DNA of 64,000 bases from Paenibacillus odorifer (lineage in GTDB: Bacteria > Bacillota > Bacilli > Paenibacillales > Paenibacillaceae). The stretch covers positions 1,550,001 through 1,614,000 of the forward strand of contig NZ_CP009428.1 in NCBI RefSeq assembly GCF_000758725.1, read 5' to 3'. Position 1 is the stretch's first letter. Every line of letters starts with the position of its first letter. Below, piece by piece: positions 28,452 through 37,621 of this stretch. Below the pieces are notes generated by a model. It was not told the origin of the DNA. It did not search any database and worked only from the letters and a program-made list of their open reading frames with translations. Both the position numbers and the translations under genes were made by a program.

Positions 28452-31400
28452 TTGAGAAAAATAAAGCTAGTGAGAAAAATATTAATGGTCATCATGTGTT
28501 TATCTTTGATCATTCCAAATATTTTGGAAGGAACTGCGAAAGCGAGTACAACCGTTAAAAGTACTTCTGATCAAACTTACATAAACAAAGCACAAGATTT
28601 ACCTGCTCCATCACCTGCACCGTCAGATTTTTTGGATTTTTCAACGGATTCGGGACCACAGCCTACACCTACGACTCGTCCAGAGAATTCTGCGAGTGAA
28701 TTATTCAAAGAAGAAGGTTGGCAGGACTCCATTCCTCCATTGCCGGATGAGAAGGCTACTGTGGAGGTAGCCACCTATGATCCGAAATTGTCTGAGGCTA
28801 TTGTATCAATTAAAGTTAAAACGCTTGAGAAGCAAGGATTACTCAATCATTCGGTCTCTTCAGGTGGAACGGCTACAAATCAAAGAGTAGCATCACAAGA
28901 TTTAATCGAATCTGAAATCGAAAAGCTGTTTTTGGCCGGAGCTTCCATTGAAGATGTCTATTGGATTAATTATCTGATGCAGGATTCACCGAATCAAACC
29001 TTACTTGAGCTATTAAAGTGGAAGCAAGAAGGAAAGCTAAGCTGGGAAGACATACAAGGGGAATTAGAAAATCAAGCTATCCAGAAGAAGAACCCATCTT
29101 CGGTTCAAAATTCTACCTACCAGGATGATCCGATCTTTCAACAATTTCCGAGCTTAACCTCGCTAGTGTATGGAGAGGACCTTTTTTCTCCAGATAAATT
29201 GAAAATCGCGGCTTTAACGGTGACTGCTTTTGATATGAGGGTCGCTGGCATATTTGACGGACTAGTTGTTCGAGCTCAGCTTAATCAAACCAACAAACCC
29301 CAATTTGGAGATCGTAATACTACTGATGAAGTGATCGATCCTGTTTCCGGTTCATTGACATGGAAAGAGAATCAAATCCATTTACCCGGTCGAGATGGTC
29401 TGGATTTGGATATTGGGATTATGTACAGTTCCAATCAAGGACATTCTTTTGAAAGAGCATATAGTTCTTCAGGTAATTATACGTACACAGAAAGATATGA
29501 TCATTTTTTGGAGATGAATAGTTTAGGGGTAGGTTGGTCGTTTCAATTTCCTTCAATCGAAAAAAATGGCGACTATCGTTATTATCATGACGGAAAAGGT
29601 GGGGTGTATACCGTAGCCCGTTATCCAGAAAATGGTGATGAATTTACAAAATACACAAAGTTCCTAAATTACAAGCAAAAAAACATGCGATTTGTTTATA
29701 ACAATGAGAACCATGAATTTAATAACGGAGAGGAAAATTCCTGGTACTACGTTGAATTCGAGGATAAGAGAAAAGAGTACTTTTCTGCCAATGGAGCACT
29801 TATCGGGATTGTAGACCGTTTTGGAAATACAATTAACTTTAAGCATCGCTCTATAGATATTGATGGTATACGATCTGTTCTTATCAGTTCAATTACAGAT
29901 ACAGTGGGTCGTGAGGTTACTTTTGAATATGAGGATAACCTTAATACTCAAGAGATATTTAACGGTGAAAATGTGACGATTCGAGTTAAGCAAAATGGAA
30001 CCGAGGTCCAAAAGGTCATCTTGACTAAAGGCAGAAAACTTGTGCCAGTGAATGAAATTGAAGTCTATTTGCCTGTACTATGGTCGGTTACAGATCAGAA
30101 TGGGGACAAGACCTACTTCGACTATGAGGAAGGAATTGCATATTATCAAACAGGGAGTGATTATTCGGGTGCAAGAAATCAAAACTATCATACCTTGCTA
30201 AAAGAAGTCATATATCCTAATTCAAACACAGAGTATACGTATGAACGGGTTTCCAGAAATATAGGTGAAGATCAAACCCTTCATCAATTTCGACTCTTAT
30301 CAAGGGTAGATAAAACAGGTCCGAAAAATTATAATTGGCTTCAGTATACGTATACAGGTGACTATACGGGATATCCGACCTATTATCCGCCATATCTACA
30401 GCAAAATAATCGCTATAGCAGCACGTTTACCGTAAAAAGCGATACGGCAGCCAACAACTCCATAATCACCCGAAATTATGATGGTAAAGGAAAGTTGCTA
30501 TCTACGGACACTCAAGCAGCTAATGGGGAGCGCAAGATCGTTACGAATACAGCATTTGATGGACTCTTCGAGCTATTCCCGACGAGAACTACAATTTCAG
30601 AATATGGTGTCGGGGACAGCGAGGCAAGTGCTAATCATTTGTATACAGAAACAACATATTCAGATTGGGGACTGGTCAGTACCCAAACCCAACCATTAAC
30701 GGCGGAGCAACATAACAATTCAAATCTAAAACAACACTATACGACAACGATAAGCTATGAACCGAAATATCATTTAGTGGAGTCTAAATCTTGGTACCAG
30801 AATGAATCTGATCCGGCCCCATTAATTGAACGATACACCTACACTGACAAGGGAAGGCTATCGACAGTAACGAATGCGTCGGGGGAACAAACCACATATA
30901 GTTATGGTAACCGAGATACCTTGGGTGGAATCTCTCAAATGACGGCTGAAAAGACAGCCAAGGGTCAATTGGTAGCTAAAAGTGTAACCATATACGGACC
31001 TGAGAGCCGTTACGCCTACCCGACAGAACAACAACAGTGGTTCAACATCGGGAAGTCTGACCAGAAAATCGTGAAGACGAAGATGAGTTACGAGATGGGA
31101 ACGGGTTTGCTGAAAAGTCAAAGTGACGGCAACGATCAGACTACGGTCTATGAATATGATGCAGCAGGTCGTCTAAAAAAAGAAACACATCCGATTCGAA
31201 CCAATAGCAATGGAGAAACCTTCAGAGAGGTTATCGATTACAATTATTATCATCAAACCTCCAGTAACTTTGATTCGGTGAATGCAGGGACCTATGTTCT
31301 GAAGGTCGATACGATTAAAACCGTCACTCAATTATCCACTAACAGTAGTATGAGAACGTATGCGAATACGTTATATAATGGAATGGGCCTAGCGTTGTTA

Positions 31401-34016
31401 GAAGAACATTATGACGATAACGTGAGTCAATGGGTCTTCACCCAGTACCACTACGATGATCAAGGACAAGCGATCTATCAAAAGGATGCGTTAGGCAATG
31501 AGATTACGGCTAGTTACGATGCATGGGGAAGGCAGAATCGTGCCACAGATGCCAATAACAATATATATGTAACGGATCATAACCTTAAGCAGCGCAAGAC
31601 AGAAAGTTACATGATTGCTGCTGACACTCAAGAACGATTGAATTATCTGGAAACTATCTATGATCCATGGGGCCAGCCAGTTACCATGAAAACCTATAAA
31701 GACTGGCCGAGTCAATCGCAGCCCCTCACAGAAAGTTATCGGTACGACATCAGTGGTAACGTGATCGGTTATACGGACCCTGCGAATCATCTGAACGATG
31801 CTGGGATCACAACATCGTATAGCTATGATGCTCTAAATCGTCTAACCTCCGTCTACGATGCGTTAAACCAGCGCACACGCTATACGTACGATGGAATTGG
31901 TCAGCTTGCGAAAGTTACGGTGCAAGCTAAAGGTGGAACAGAGCAAATACTGAATACCAAGTACTATAACGAAGTTGGGTTATTGACGAGCAAGCTAGAC
32001 GGGGCTTCTCAAAGTGAAAGCTTATCCTATAATGCATTAGGGCAATTAACTAGCAAAACCGATCGTAATGGCAGTCTGTTTGGATACAGCTATGACGAAA
32101 TTGGCGCGCTCAAGTCAAGCACAGTCAGCGGGATGATCAATAACGTATCGCAGACACAGAAAACCGAAGTGATCTATAACGACGGTTCGCCCTCTAATCA
32201 GACCACTAAAAACTTTCTGAACGGAACGATTCAGGCGATGCAGCGAAATACTGTAAACAGTTTGAATCAAGTGCGAAGCACGAACACGGTTGCGTATTCC
32301 GCTGGAGCGGTTGCACATTCCGCGTACATCTTTAATCAGCGGGATGCACTAGGCCGAATTACGCAATTGAATGATTATTATTTAAACTTTTACGTGAATT
32401 ATCAATTCAATAAGTTGAGACTGGACAAAGTACAGACGAATGGCAGCGCTACGGTGAGTAGTGCAGCCACGGCCAATGTACAATATAACTACACTGGGGT
32501 TAACCTGGTGAAGTCGATTAGTTATCCGACGCTGACAGACGGAAGCACACTTATGACTGTATACACCTATAACAAAGCCCTAAACTGGGTGGAGAGCGTA
32601 ACGAACCAAAAGGGAGGCCGTGTGCTCTCCAAATATGTGTATGGGTATGACAACAACGGAAATATTACCTCGGTTACGGAAACGAAAAACAACAATGTGA
32701 CACAAGATACACAAACGACAACCTATGAGTACGATGCTTTGAATCGCTTAATTTCAACGGTGCGTCCGGGAGGAAGCAGAGACGCATATACCTATGATGT
32801 ACGTGGCAATCGCTTGACCATGGAACAAAGTGTGAGTAGCCCAGCAGAGTTTCAGGATACAAGTTATAGCTACGATTTGTGGAACACGCTGACCTCTGTA
32901 ACCAAGAATGGAAGCACGACGAGCTTCCAGTATTATGCCGACGGCCTGCGCTATCTAAAGAGTACCGGCAGCAGCCACACCCAAGTAAACTATGATAATA
33001 ACGCTCAGGTTTTGACTGAAGAAAAACTGAGTGGCAACAGCATAGTCCAACAATCCACGTTTGTACGCGGGGACCGGGTACTGGTGAAAAAGGACAAAAC
33101 GGCAAGTAAAGATTACTATTACCTATACAATGGTCATGGTGATGTGGTACAGATTGTGGATACTAGCGGAAAAACAGTAAATGAGTATAGCTATGATGAA
33201 TGGGGCAACATCACTAGTCAGACAGAAGGAATCTCTAACTCCTTTAAATACGCAGGTGAAGTGTATGATGCTGAAACGGGATTATACTATCTTCGGGCAC
33301 GGTATTACGATCCGAGTATGGGGCGTTTTTTAAATGAGGATACGTATGAGGGGCAGATTGATAATCCGCTGAGCCAGAATATTTATACTTATGTTCATAA
33401 TAATCCGTTGATTTATACAGATCCCACTGGACATTATACGTTTAAAGATGACCCAAGCCAGCCAGTAGTAGTTCAGGGTTACGTAGTTAGCACAGACATG
33501 CATGCAAGTGACAAACTAGTTGAGTTTCTGAAAACATATGAAACATTTTCTGGGCAATGGTATTACGCAACCAAGGAAGAAAAAGAGAGAAATATAAAGA
33601 CGATAGGTTATGGGCATGTAATTCAACCTGGAGAGGAAAAATTACTTAAAGGAATTAAAGAAGAGCAAGCACTATCCTTATTGAAGTCGGATATTCAGAA
33701 CAAAGCTGAGAATTATATAAATGACTGGGCAGACCGTAATGGTATAGTTTTTACACAGCAACAGTTTGATGCTCTTGTTAGTTGGAAATTTAACGGAGGT
33801 GATTTTTTAAATCGTGATCCAGGAAAAATGCTGAAAGAAGGGAATTTTTCATCTTCTGAATTTCAAAATGAATTTAAAAATGAAATGCTTTTATGGGTGA
33901 AGGGCAGTGGAAAGAAGCTGCCAGGATTATATATGCGTAGATATGACGAATGGGAAATTTTTGTGAATGGGGATTATACTAGAAATTATAACAGAGTGCT
34001 CCCCAAGGGTTTTTAA
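28452..34016 (+). CDS. Rhs/YD-repeat toxin 1 with GH24 muramidase tip
   Basis: This is 1854 residues from a TTG start, which gives a proper signal peptide (MRKIKLVRK, hydrophobic core, AKAS). A Pro/Ser/Thr-rich linker (about 45-85), an N-terminal region (about 90-290) and a long Rhs/YD-repeat shell (about 300-1650) follow. The shell closes with the core motif YYLRARYYDPSMGRFLNEDT ... DPTGH near 1612-1658. The last 195 residues are a phage-lysozyme (GH24) domain: Glu in KTYETF near 1696, NIKTIGYGH near 1712 and the C-terminal MRRYDEWEIF. Such enzymes cut peptidoglycan between MurNAc and GlcNAc. The lipoprotein gene 21 bp downstream fits immunity outside the membrane. From base 30786 to about 33360 it is nearly identical to Rhs 2. 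WapA-type export and contact delivery are inferred. Confidence 0.92.
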   Translation: MRKIKLVRKILMVIMCLSLIIPNILEGTAKASTTVKSTSDQTYINKAQDLPAPSPAPSDFLDFSTDSGPQPTPTTRPENSASELFKEEGWQDSIPPLPDEKATVEVATYDPKLSEAIVSIKVKTLEKQGLLNHSVSSGGTATNQRVASQDLIESEIEKLFLAGASIEDVYWINYLMQDSPNQTLLELLKWKQEGKLSWEDIQGELENQAIQKKNPSSVQNSTYQDDPIFQQFPSLTSLVYGEDLFSPDKLKIAALTVTAFDMRVAGIFDGLVVRAQLNQTNKPQFGDRNTTDEVIDPVSGSLTWKENQIHLPGRDGLDLDIGIMYSSNQGHSFERAYSSSGNYTYTERYDHFLEMNSLGVGWSFQFPSIEKNGDYRYYHDGKGGVYTVARYPENGDEFTKYTKFLNYKQKNMRFVYNNENHEFNNGEENSWYYVEFEDKRKEYFSANGALIGIVDRFGNTINFKHRSIDIDGIRSVLISSITDTVGREVTFEYEDNLNTQEIFNGENVTIRVKQNGTEVQKVILTKGRKLVPVNEIEVYLPVLWSVTDQNGDKTYFDYEEGIAYYQTGSDYSGARNQNYHTLLKEVIYPNSNTEYTYERVSRNIGEDQTLHQFRLLSRVDKTGPKNYNWLQYTYTGDYTGYPTYYPPYLQQNNRYSSTFTVKSDTAANNSIITRNYDGKGKLLSTDTQAANGERKIVTNTAFDGLFELFPTRTTISEYGVGDSEASANHLYTETTYSDWGLVSTQTQPLTAEQHNNSNLKQHYTTTISYEPKYHLVESKSWYQNESDPAPLIERYTYTDKGRLSTVTNASGEQTTYSYGNRDTLGGISQMTAEKTAKGQLVAKSVTIYGPESRYAYPTEQQQWFNIGKSDQKIVKTKMSYEMGTGLLKSQSDGNDQTTVYEYDAAGRLKKETHPIRTNSNGETFREVIDYNYYHQTSSNFDSVNAGTYVLKVDTIKTVTQLSTNSSMRTYANTLYNGMGLALLEEHYDDNVSQWVFTQYHYDDQGQAIYQKDALGNEITASYDAWGRQNRATDANNNIYVTDHNLKQRKTESYMIAADTQERLNYLETIYDPWGQPVTMKTYKDWPSQSQPLTESYRYDISGNVIGYTDPANHLNDAGITTSYSYDALNRLTSVYDALNQRTRYTYDGIGQLAKVTVQAKGGTEQILNTKYYNEVGLLTSKLDGASQSESLSYNALGQLTSKTDRNGSLFGYSYDEIGALKSSTVSGMINNVSQTQKTEVIYNDGSPSNQTTKNFLNGTIQAMQRNTVNSLNQVRSTNTVAYSAGAVAHSAYIFNQRDALGRITQLNDYYLNFYVNYQFNKLRLDKVQTNGSATVSSAATANVQYNYTGVNLVKSISYPTLTDGSTLMTVYTYNKALNWVESVTNQKGGRVLSKYVYGYDNNGNITSVTETKNNNVTQDTQTTTYEYDALNRLISTVRPGGSRDAYTYDVRGNRLTMEQSVSSPAEFQDTSYSYDLWNTLTSVTKNGSTTSFQYYADGLRYLKSTGSSHTQVNYDNNAQVLTEEKLSGNSIVQQSTFVRGDRVLVKKDKTASKDYYYLYNGHGDVVQIVDTSGKTVNEYSYDEWGNITSQTEGISNSFKYAGEVYDAETGLYYLRARYYDPSMGRFLNEDTYEGQIDNPLSQNIYTYVHNNPLIYTDPTGHYTFKDDPSQPVVVQGYVVSTDMHASDKLVEFLKTYETFSGQWYYATKEEKERNIKTIGYGHVIQPGEEKLLKGIKEEQALSLLKSDIQNKAENYINDWADRNGIVFTQQQFDALVSWKFNGGDFLNRDPGKMLKEGNFSSSEFQNEFKNEMLLWVKGSGKKLPGLYMRRYDEWEIFVNGDYTRNYNRVLPKGF

Positions 34017-34037
34017 ACTAAATTAAGTGGTGATAAA

Positions 34038-34604
34038 ATGAGATATTCAACAATGGTTGTTATTTTAATTTTAAATGTGCTTTTGATTACAGCATGCGGA
34101 ACAGAAAATGGGGATATTACACAGACGGTAACTCCAGCTCCAGTTCCAGCTACAGAAATAACTAATACTTCTGTAGTTCCTGTTGATTCAAACTCTGAAC
34201 TAATGGAAACGTTGATAGGAGAATGGAAGATTGACAGTATTTATGCATATGGAGTTGGCGGTTCGAAGAATGATGAACAAGATATTAAAAGGTTAATTGG
34301 AACGAAAATTATATTTACTTCAGATTCTATTAAATTTGGTAATGAAGCTGAAGAAAAGCCTATTTTCTACAGAGTGAGCAAAAGTTCTGATGAATGCTTT
34401 TTATCTGATATTGATTGGATAAAAGAAAGCACTATGGATACAGATTTAAACCCTCAAACCCTAAAAGAAATAAGCCTATATGAAGATGAAAAATATGAGG
34501 ACTTTTATTATGGCAATGGAAATATTACTTATTACACTGATAAGGGAGAGCTTATTTTAGACCAAGATGGAGACTTTTTTTTATTAGTCAAAATAAGGAA
34601 TTGA
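34038..34604 (+). CDS. Lipoprotein, probable immunity protein for the muramidase tip
   Basis: This codes for 188 residues with a type II signal peptide: a hydrophobic core, then LLITACG with the lipidated Cys at residue 20. The mature protein starts with a Thr/Pro/Val-rich tether (about 25-50) followed by a compact acidic domain of about 135 residues. It begins 21 bp after the toxin stop with GGTGAT as ribosome site and is closed by a terminator. A surface lipoprotein is where protection from a cell-wall-cutting enzyme is needed, which supports the immunity role. The family itself is not recognised. Confidence 0.8.
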   Translation: MRYSTMVVILILNVLLITACGTENGDITQTVTPAPVPATEITNTSVVPVDSNSELMETLIGEWKIDSIYAYGVGGSKNDEQDIKRLIGTKIIFTSDSIKFGNEAEEKPIFYRVSKSSDECFLSDIDWIKESTMDTDLNPQTLKEISLYEDEKYEDFYYGNGNITYYTDKGELILDQDGDFFLLVKIRN

Positions 34605-34628
34605 ATATGTATTGAATTAATAAAGTTA

Positions 34629-34670
34629 GAACCACATGTGAGTTACATACTCCATGTGGTTTCTTTTTAA
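34629..34670 (+). terminator. Terminator after immunity gene 1
   Basis: GAACCACATG and CATGTGGTTTC form a 10-11 bp stem around a 14-base loop, followed by TTTTTAAC. A terminator with the same ACCACATG/CATGTGGT stem follows the immunity gene of Rhs 2 at 59592. Confidence 0.9.
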
Positions 34671-35140
34671 CATTTTGAGTTAGCCCACCCAGTGCCGAAT
34701 GGACTGAATCGGTTCATTCTAATAAACATCACTGTCGTATTCCCACGATAACTATTTCTCCGATTTAAGTGTACGCACATGAAAAACTCTAAAATTATCC
34801 CCATTAACAAAATCCCTATGATCAGCTTATGTGCATAACCCCCAGTTACCACCACAATAACCAGAAAATAGTTACCTTCGTTTCCGTGCGGATTTTCAGG
34901 AATAAACAGGACCAGCACTGCTTTATCGTTTTTCGGGTTATTTCAATCTAATTTATAAATATTTATGAAAAATCCAAAATAAATCGCAACCATCTGGGGG
35001 GATAGAGAGATTATTAGGGTAGAGAATAACTGGTAACGTGCCAGTTCACATATACAGGCAAGAAGACGTCAATAAGGCTGGCCGTCTTGCCCTCTAATAT
35101 AGTCCGAAATTCGTTAAATAATTTCGGTCGGGGGGTTTTT
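34671..35140 (+). promoter_or_regulatory. Left part of mobile module 1 with two hairpins before the Rep-like gene
   Basis: No supported gene. Two inverted repeats precede the next gene: GGCAAG...CGTCTTGCC at 35057-35091 and CCGAAAT/ATTTCGG at 35104-35127. GGGGGG and the ATG follow at once. Hairpins crowding the ribosome site are typical of replication-protein control or of an origin region; which applies cannot be told. An open minus-strand stretch at 34667-34918 has no ribosome site and was not accepted. Confidence 0.45.
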
Positions 35141-35980
35141 ATGAAAGAAGTCAAACTATCCATAGACCGTATCGTCGTGGATTTTACAGATGTGTTTTGG
35201 GAGTTCTTTAATCCATTTCAACAACGGATAAGAGAATGCTTTCGTAGTCCAATTTGTGCGAGGGAGAAAGGGTTTAAATATCATTTGCATATAAGGAATG
35301 ATAGCCATTATTTGCACATTTCCTATCAGCTATGCTTTGTGAAGAAGTCAAGGAAAAATACCATGCGAATTGAATGTCATCCAGAGAGCTTGGTTCATTT
35401 CAGCTCCTTGCTCTCGCAAATCGCTGATCATGCCAAAGAAATTCTATTTGTCCGTTGTGATGTTGCCTTCGATATCCCCATCCATATTTCGAAATTGCTT
35501 ACCCTATCGCTAACAGGGAGAAATATGCATAGCTGGATGGGAACTCGCTACTCCAATAAACGACATCAACGACAAGTGGCTGGTTATTGTCGAGTATATA
35601 ACAAGAAAAATCAGCTCTTACAGCGATTTGGTAAGGCAATTAAAGGAGAACTAACGAGGTTTGAGATCGTGTATGCACCTAACGAAAAAATACCACTGAA
35701 TGTTCTGGTCCAATTCCCACCGGAGTTCAATAGACTTTACTTTTGTGCCGAACTGACCACCACTGAACAGTTCAAGCCTAAGGAGATGGAGCGTATTCAA
35801 GGATTAATGTCGGGTGAACTGGAGCAAAAGCAAGTTACAGGATATTATCGGAGGTCTTTTGTTAAGAAGTTACAAGCGTGTCCAACATTAGACTTCGACC
35901 AAGAGGCGTGCAAACAGTGGAAGGATGCGATAACAATTCCTTGTGCAGTTTTGGGTGGTGTTATCAGTCATGTAGCCTAG
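35141..35980 (+). CDS. Replication-initiation-like protein (Rep_trans-like)
   Basis: The ATG at 35141 has GGGGGG as ribosome site and gives 279 residues. The segments VKLSIDRIVVDFTDVFW, EILFVRCDVAFDIPIH, QVAGYCRVYNKKNQ and GELTRFEIVYAP match the pattern of Rep_trans/phage Rep proteins: an early Asp, the 'R.D.A.D' strand, 'YN/YDK', then 'R.E'. Such proteins nick or load at an origin of small replicons and integrative elements. It is weakly similar in layout, but not close in sequence, to the 301-residue Rep of module 2. The 3' end overlaps that of the opposing repressor gene by 17 bp. Whether it replicates a circular form or only helps transposition is not known. Confidence 0.6.
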   Translation: MKEVKLSIDRIVVDFTDVFWEFFNPFQQRIRECFRSPICAREKGFKYHLHIRNDSHYLHISYQLCFVKKSRKNTMRIECHPESLVHFSSLLSQIADHAKEILFVRCDVAFDIPIHISKLLTLSLTGRNMHSWMGTRYSNKRHQRQVAGYCRVYNKKNQLLQRFGKAIKGELTRFEIVYAPNEKIPLNVLVQFPPEFNRLYFCAELTTTEQFKPKEMERIQGLMSGELEQKQVTGYYRRSFVKKLQACPTLDFDQEACKQWKDAITIPCAVLGGVISHVA

Positions 35981-36191
35981 CAGCAGATTCTTCTTCAATC
36001 ACAATTAAATCATGGAGCTGAATATCAAGAGCTTTGCAAATGATATCGAAGGTACTTAGATGTACCCTGTCCACTCCGCTAGAGCATAAATGGCTGATAG
36101 TGTTCGGTCTAAGTCCAGTTAGCCTGGATAACTCTCTTTGAGACATATTGCGTTCAGCAAGAATGTCTTTAAGCTTTACAATGACTGGCAT
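35964..36191 (-). CDS. XRE-family HTH repressor of mobile module 1
   Basis: This 75-residue protein is mostly one Cro/C1-type helix-turn-helix (VKLKDILAERNMSQRELSRL, then TGLRPNTISHLC), followed by a short acidic tail. It is transcribed away from the serine recombinase gene. A pair of 15-bp direct repeats lies in the divergent gap, so it most likely represses the recombinase promoter and its own. It is clearly homologous to the repressor of module 2 at 61619-61828. Confidence 0.88.
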   Translation of the reverse strand: MPVIVKLKDILAERNMSQRELSRLTGLRPNTISHLCSSGVDRVHLSTFDIICKALDIQLHDLIVIEEESAARLHD

Positions 36192-36265
36192 GACACATTT
36201 CCTTTCCGAACAAAGGTACTTTCAATCATTATACGGGAGTTTAATTCGTAAATAAAGTGATTGAA

Positions 36266-36309
36266 TGTATCTACTAAGCGATATATAATATAATTGTATC
36301 TACTAAGCG
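36266..36309 (+). promoter_or_regulatory. Direct-repeat operator between repressor and recombinase
   Basis: TGTATCTACTAAGCG occurs twice, at 36266-36280 and 36295-36309, with start points 29 bp apart (close to three helical turns). AT-rich TATATAATATAAT lies between the copies and contains a good -10 candidate. This fits cooperative binding of the XRE repressor over the recombinase promoter. Confidence 0.7.
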
Positions 36310-36352
36310 TTACAATAATCTGAATTATCGTAACGGACGGGGAGGAAACGGT

Positions 36353-37150
36353 ATGAATGTCATCGGTTATGTAAGAGTTTCGACAAGTGGACAAGCCAAG
36401 GAGGGTTACAGTCTAGCCTACCAACAAGCTGAAATCTGCTCGTATTGTCAAGAGCAAGGCTGGGACTTGAAACACATCTTTACGGATGAAGGCATCAGTG
36501 GGGCGAAGGTAGACGAGGATGCTCTTGAAGTGGACAGAATTGGCTTTCAGAACCTGCTGTCAGCCCTATCCACCCGAACCTATGACGCAGTTGTTGTGCT
36601 CAATACAAGCCGTTTATGGCGGTCTGACATCGTGAAGGTGTTGGTTCATCGAGAGTTCAAGAGGTACGGTATAGATGTAAAAAGCATTGAACAACCGACC
36701 TACAGCATTCATAAGAAAGACCCAAGTGATTTCTTGATTAATGGACTTATGGAATTGCTTGACCAGTATCAGAGGTTGGAAATTGCTTTGAAGCTTGGCA
36801 GAGGGCGTAATCAGAAAGCGGAGCAAGGTGGTTATGCCGGAGGTCGGGCGGCATTTGGTTACAATGCCAAAAAAGGACAGAAGTCCATTGTAGTTAATGA
36901 AACACAGGCAAGAATCGTTCGTCGGCTCTTTGACATAAGGGAACAGAACCCTGCATGGACGTTATCTGAACTAGCATCACAGTTAAATCAAGAAGGTTTT
37001 ACCACGCAACAAGGAAAGTTATTCACAAAAGTACAAGTGAAGCGGATTTTAGACCGTAGGGACTTTTACCAAGGTACTTATCGTTATGGGCAGATCGAAG
37101 CAGACGGTAAACATCAAGCGATCCTACGGTCTGGAGGAATGTGCTTGTGA
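36353..37150 (+). CDS. Serine recombinase (resolvase/invertase plus recombinase domain), short form
   Basis: This codes for 265 residues. The catalytic Ser is S10 in GYVRVST, the arginine motif is NTSRLWRSDIVKVL, and helix E is LINGLMELLDQYQRLEIALK. A PF07508-like recombinase domain follows (RAAFGYNAKKG ... ASQLNQEGFTTQQGK ... VKRILDRRDFYQGTYRYG). The zinc ribbon and long coiled-coil tail of large serine integrases are missing; the frame ends in GGMCL and overlaps a small downstream gene by ten bases. Ribosome site GGGGAGGA. The copy in module 2 is similar but clearly diverged until about base 37075, then nearly identical. It could excise or integrate the module, or the tip DNA next to it. 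Confidence 0.88.
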   Translation: MNVIGYVRVSTSGQAKEGYSLAYQQAEICSYCQEQGWDLKHIFTDEGISGAKVDEDALEVDRIGFQNLLSALSTRTYDAVVVLNTSRLWRSDIVKVLVHREFKRYGIDVKSIEQPTYSIHKKDPSDFLINGLMELLDQYQRLEIALKLGRGRNQKAEQGGYAGGRAAFGYNAKKGQKSIVVNETQARIVRRLFDIREQNPAWTLSELASQLNQEGFTTQQGKLFTKVQVKRILDRRDFYQGTYRYGQIEADGKHQAILRSGGMCL

Positions 37151-37404
37151 CGATATTACAAGATAAGTATGAATCGCTGGTTGAGCAAGAAGATCAGCTT
37201 CTAACAAGTCTCCGAACCACTGCCGCTTATGAAAATGCCATTTTTCAAATTACACATGAACAAGCTGCGGAGATTCACTTGCCGACAGCGGAGAAAATTA
37301 TAGATAAGATTCACGAGTACACAGAAGAACTGCGGCTAGACCTACTTTATGTACGTCTGGAGAAGTCACATGTTGCTGGGATGTTAAAACTTACAGCTTT
37401 ATAA
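37141..37404 (+). CDS. Small coiled-coil protein overlapping the recombinase gene
   Basis: This 87-residue protein starts at a GTG within the recombinase end (ATGTGCTTGTGA holds both the stop and the start), so translation is coupled. It is highly helical and charged (KYESLVEQEDQLLTSLRTTA ... IIDKIHEYTEELRLDLLYVR). The second module has the same gene with only two residue changes and the same overlap, so it is not a chance frame. Helical charge and position suggest it replaces the missing coiled-coil tail of a large serine recombinase as a separate subunit. An old frameshift in one longer gene, fixed in both copies, is the alternative. Confidence 0.65.
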   Translation: MLVTILQDKYESLVEQEDQLLTSLRTTAAYENAIFQITHEQAAEIHLPTAEKIIDKIHEYTEELRLDLLYVRLEKSHVAGMLKLTAL

Positions 37405-37621
37405 GCATTATCGAAAACAAGAGATTGCTAACGTATCTTTGCGGCACCGACCGCTCGAACTGAGGATGCAAACTTGTTTATCCATGATGTTTTCGCCACT
37501 CGTTTGAGTGGTTACTAATGGGCTGGATACATACAGATCAAGCGATAAGGACAGCAAAGATTCTTGAATGTAACGAATCGAATCCATTAGTAACAATTCA
37601 AATACAGGGGGAGCAAAAAGT
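37405..37621 (+). ncRNA. Candidate IS110 bridge-RNA region (5' non-coding end)
   Basis: These 217 bp between the small gene and the transposase are conserved at module 2 (63066-63285) although they encode nothing. They contain foldable pieces such as CCACTCGTTTGAGTGG at 37496-37511. IS110-group elements (as opposed to IS1111) are known to encode the bridge RNA upstream of the transposase. A piece GCTGGATACATAC resembles the sequence GGATACGTATGA at the right junction, as a target-binding loop might. The RNA itself and its loops are inferred. Confidence 0.4.

Noticed and set aside
32674..33105. 143-residue minus-strand frame inside Rhs 1 (and its twin at 57916-58347)
   Set aside because: Shadow of the YD-repeat core; its repetition reflects only the duplication of that core.
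34667..34918. Open minus-strand frame of 83 residues with hydrophobic segments
   Set aside because: GTG start without ribosome site, no recognised family, and no counterpart in module 2; treated as chance or decayed.
36353..37150. Serine recombinase as the enzyme that joins sigK (SpoIVCA function)
   Set aside because: It lies within the Rhs-linked module under its own repressor, is far shorter than SpoIVCA-type recombinases, and is not next to a sigK fragment.
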